Assembly: GCA_023489025.1 (NCBI GenBank) | Contig: JAMDCN010000077.1 | Location: forward strand, 1 to 26,793 | Source: Deltaproteobacteria bacterium | GTDB lineage: Bacteria > Desulfobacterota_E > Deferrimicrobia > Deferrimicrobiales > Deferrimicrobiaceae | Length of the DNA stretch: 26,793 nucleotides | Reading direction: 5' to 3' | Part shown: positions 25,379 to 26,793 of the stretch, one piece after another | How the letters are laid out: each line of letters begins with the position of its first letter | Position numbering within the stretch: the stretch's first letter is position 1 | Translations under genes and position numbers: made by a program | The notes under the pieces: generated by a model | Seen by the model: only the letters and a program-made list of their open reading frames with translations | What the model was told of the DNA's origin: nothing | The model's database searches: none

Positions 25379-25408
25379 AATGCTTCTCAGGATATAGACG
25401 TAGCGCAT
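25169..25408 (-). CDS. GIY-YIG nuclease domain protein
   Basis: 79 residues from ATG 25408. GIY-YIG motifs: MRYVYILRS (VYI in place of GIY), HYVGVT (YVG), the basic DRRLVAHN (R27) and the catalytic Glu in AFLFEKYLKS (E63), followed by the typical SGRAFAKKHF end. These small single-domain proteins resemble the UvrC N-terminal nuclease and are frequent near tRNA/tmRNA genes and mobile regions. It is encoded entirely opposite the 3' half of the small gene on the other strand and reads away from ssrA. No function beyond a probable DNA nuclease can be given. Confidence 0.8.
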   Translation of the reverse strand: MRYVYILRSISCPWRHYVGVTLDPDRRLVAHNAGMSTHTSKYRPWNIIVAVCFQDDARAFLFEKYLKSPSGRAFAKKHF

Positions 25409-25479
25409 TGCTTGCTCCGCCGGCAGTGGTAATGCCAAGCGATGCAAACGGAATGCCAAGGTAAATTCGGTAATTGTCC

Positions 25480-25605
25480 GCCTTCGCTCAAACGTTGATT
25501 CTCGCTCTTTCGTTCGAGCTACGGCGGGACAGCCTTCGCCGGTGGCTGGCTTGCCCAGCCGTAGCTCAAGAGCATAAGGTTGTAATCGCGCTCTTGAGCG
25601 AAGGC
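25480..25605. repeat. Nested palindromes abutting the ssrA 3' end
   Basis: Three inverted-repeat pairs are nested here: GCCTTCGCTCAA (25480-25491) with 25594-25605; GAGCTACGGC (25516-25525) with 25558-25567; and GCTCAAGAGC (25564-25573) with 25590-25599. The outermost arm ends at the base before the mature tmRNA 3' end. The pairs overlap, so alternative folds are possible. No coding potential. It may mark the end of the island, a tmRNA processing or termination structure, or a miniature repeat. Confidence 0.6.
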
Positions 25606-25627
25606 TGGTGGAGGCGGGGGGAGTCGA
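25606..25627 (+). repeat. ssrA 3' end acting as candidate attR
   Basis: Last 22 bases of the tmRNA gene, repeated at 1271-1292 with one mismatch in the same orientation. The tmRNA gene stays intact at this end. Confidence 0.6.
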
Positions 25628-25959
25628 ACCCCCGTCCGAAGATTCTTTACTCAGGGCCACTACGTGCGTTTCCGGTCATTTGGGTCTCGTCCCCGGGGAC
25701 CCCGGCCGGCAGGGTTCCCTTTGGACCATCCCGGGAGAAGGCTCGCCCTTCGGCCCCCCGGGAGGAGGCTTCAGGCTATCCCGTGAGAGTGACCTCCTTG
25801 CGCCTATACGGGCATTCGGCGGTCGGAGGCAGGCGGCTTAAGCCGCCTGAGCTAACGGATAGTCGTTGGCGACTATTGGTTTCCCGCTTTTTACGAGGTG
25901 CAGGGCCTCGGCACGCAACCCACGAGCATCGACATCCCCGTCGAAGCCGTTTCGCCCCC
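25606..25959 (-). ncRNA. ssrA: Transfer-messenger RNA (tmRNA)
   Basis: 354 nt. The 5' end GGGGGCG pairs over seven positions with the 3' CGCCTCC before A-CCA, forming the tRNA-like acceptor with one G-U pair. GGGTTCGACTCCCC forms the T-arm. The 5' part contains the conserved CGACGGGGATG-type segment. The tag frame follows AATAGTC and starts at a GCC resume codon, encoding ANDYPLAQAA and stop (preceded in the full tag by the alanine charged on the tmRNA). It rescues stalled ribosomes together with SmpB, encoded just upstream. The 3' CCA is encoded. The gene appears intact despite hosting the island junction. Confidence 0.97.
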
Positions 25960-25970
25960 CTTTGTTTTGC

Positions 25971-25976
25971 ATTATA
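25971..25976 (-). promoter_or_regulatory. -10 element of the ssrA promoter
   Basis: TATAAT on the minus strand, about 12 bases upstream of the mature 5' end. No consensus -35 is seen; the expected position falls in the neighbouring palindrome. Confidence 0.6.
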
Positions 25977-25979
25977 TCA

Positions 25980-26024
25980 GTTTGGCGAACCCTTGGGGTA
26001 TACGACCCCAAGGGCCCGCCAAAC
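25980..26024. repeat. 45-bp near-perfect palindrome between smpB and ssrA
   Basis: Arms of 20 bases (GTTTGGCG, two mismatched bases, CCCTTGGGGT) around a 5-base centre. On the minus strand it follows smpB, so it could terminate smpB transcription, although no T-run follows. It also overlaps where the ssrA -35 would lie, so it may have a regulatory role. The rest of 25960-26135 holds no gene. Confidence 0.65.
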
Positions 26025-26135
26025 AACCGGAGGAGGGAAATCAGGGCATCGCTGCCCCAACAGTTAGAGCTTCGTAAAGCTGGAAAGGTTCCAGGGATGC
26101 AGCGCGGAATCCGGGGGGGGGCAACCTCACCATGG

Positions 26136-26639
26136 TTACTCCCGGTCGGCGGTCCGTTTCCCCCGGATCCGGGTGGCGCGCTCGATGTCGCGTTGGGCGT
26201 CCCGCTCGGCGATGTCGTGCCGCTTGTCGTAGAGCTTCTTCCCGCGGCCCAGACCAACCTCGAGCTTCACCCGCGGCCCCTTGAAGTAGAGCTTCAGCGG
26301 GATGACGGACAGTCCCCGCTCCTTGACCTTGCCGAAGAGGTAGTCGATCTCCTTCCGCTTGAGGAGGAGCTTGCGGACCCGCAGCGGGTCGATGACCCGC
26401 ACGTCGCCGTGGGAGTAGGGCGTGATGTGCATGTTCTCGACGAACGCCTCGTTCCCGCGGAAGGCGGCGAACCCGTCCGCGATGTTGACGCGCCCCTCCC
26501 GGATCGATTTCACCTCGTGCCCCTGGAGCGCCAGGCCGCACTCGAAGGTTTCGAGGATCTCGTACTCGTGCCGCGCGCGGCGGTTCGTGGAGACCACCTT
26601 CACGGAAGGGCTGTCGGGCTTTTCGGTCTTGCCGGCCAT
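26136..26639 (-). CDS. smpB: SsrA-binding protein SmpB
   Basis: 167 residues, full length. Typical blocks: NRRARHEYEILETFECGLAL, QGHEVKSIREGRVNI and ADGFAAFRGNEAFVENMHITPY in the oligonucleotide-binding core (20-85), LKLYFKGPRVKLEVGLGRGKK (115-136) and the basic C-terminal tail KLYDKRHDIAERD that enters the ribosomal mRNA channel. It delivers tmRNA to stalled ribosomes. The gene lies about 180 bases upstream of ssrA on the same strand, a common arrangement. Higher GC than the kinase region fits core genome. AAGGA sits almost at the ATG, with AAAGGA further upstream. Confidence 0.97.
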   Translation of the reverse strand: MAGKTEKPDSPSVKVVSTNRRARHEYEILETFECGLALQGHEVKSIREGRVNIADGFAAFRGNEAFVENMHITPYSHGDVRVIDPLRVRKLLLKRKEIDYLFGKVKERGLSVIPLKLYFKGPRVKLEVGLGRGKKLYDKRHDIAERDAQRDIERATRIRGKRTADRE

Positions 26640-26659
26640 TCCTTCTGCGGATCCTTTCT

Positions 26660-26793
26660 TTACGCGGCAGCGCCGTGCGCCGACTGCCCTGCGACGACGG
26701 TCAACCGCACGTTTGCCCGGCCGGTCTTTTCCAGCAGACCCCTGAAGAATCGGTCGCCGTCCCCGCCGGGGTCGTCGACGATCGCGAAATCGG
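26660..26793 (-). CDS. C-terminal end of an unrecognised gene, cut by the window edge
   Basis: An open frame of 43 residues enters from the right edge and ends at TAA 26660-26662, 20 bases before the smpB start. It reads DFAIVDDPGGDGDRFFRGLL, then EKTGRANVRLTVVAG and an Ala-rich end. It is probably co-transcribed with smpB. I do not recognise the family from this fragment. Confidence 0.6.
   Translation of the reverse strand, partial: DFAIVDDPGGDGDRFFRGLLEKTGRANVRLTVVAGQSAHGAAA

Larger units (their letters stand above)
1271..25627. mobile_element. Putative ssrA-targeted genomic island
   Basis: The interval is bounded by att-like 22-bp direct repeats. The cargo is typical of defence islands, the right junction is exactly the tmRNA 3' end, and a decayed recombinase-like HTH fragment lies near the left junction where an integrase gene would be expected. 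No intact integrase is present, so the island is probably immobile by itself. Boundaries are inference. Confidence 0.45.

Noticed and set aside
1..26793. CRISPR array
   Set aside because: No regularly spaced direct repeats were seen anywhere in the window.

Overview
The window comes from a GC-rich bacterial chromosome of uncertain phylum. The general look is proteobacterial or deltaproteobacterial-like, but that is a weak inference. The right end is core genome: smpB and the tmRNA gene ssrA, both on the minus strand, with the C-terminal end of one further gene. Most of the rest (about 1.27-25.6 kb) reads as a genomic island lodged at the 3' end of ssrA. The last 22 bases of ssrA (25606-25627) recur with one mismatch, in the same orientation, at 1271-1292. 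This is what attL and attR of an ssrA-targeting element look like.

Left edge (1-2683): a truncated IS1634/IS4-type transposase, then a short non-coding stretch with ssrA-like sequence. Next is a small helix-turn-helix coding remnant split by a complete IS1595-family insertion sequence (1589-2583) that has perfect 24-bp inverted repeats and an 8-bp target duplication.

Cargo (2798-24129) is entirely on the minus strand. In transcription order from the right it contains: (a) a 52-residue His/Pro/Lys-rich peptide, an E2-E1 fusion and a JAB/JAMM peptidase, forming a Cap2/Cap3-like ubiquitin-type conjugation cassette; (b) a SNF2-type helicase and a large N6-adenine methyltransferase, resembling DrmD and DrmMI of class 1 DISARM; (c) behind its own strong promoter, an XRE-ImmA/IrrE metallopeptidase regulator, a PIN-like nuclease and a 1,729-residue DEAD-like helicase with zinc clusters, a DUF1998/MZB-type segment and a C-terminal Vsr/DUF559-like nuclease domain; (d) a second ubiquitin-like cassette made of a single ubiquitin-like protein, a DUF6791-ThiF E1-like protein and a DUF6527 zinc protein; (e) an AT-richer cassette of a ribbon-helix-helix regulator, a eukaryotic-type Ser/Thr kinase and a TPR-like protein, again with its own promoter.

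Right edge (24130-25605): a divergent MerR-like regulator with a matched pair of palindromic operators, one over its own start and one inside the promoter of the next gene; a short unrecognised gene; an opposing GIY-YIG nuclease gene; and nested palindromes abutting ssrA.

Taken together this is a compact defence island. Restriction/remodelling machinery of DISARM/Druantia type is interleaved with two incomplete-looking ubiquitin-like systems. One has a UBL and E1 but no E2. The other has E2-E1 and a peptidase but no recognisable UBL. They could complement each other. Functions are assigned from motifs read by eye; no database search was run.
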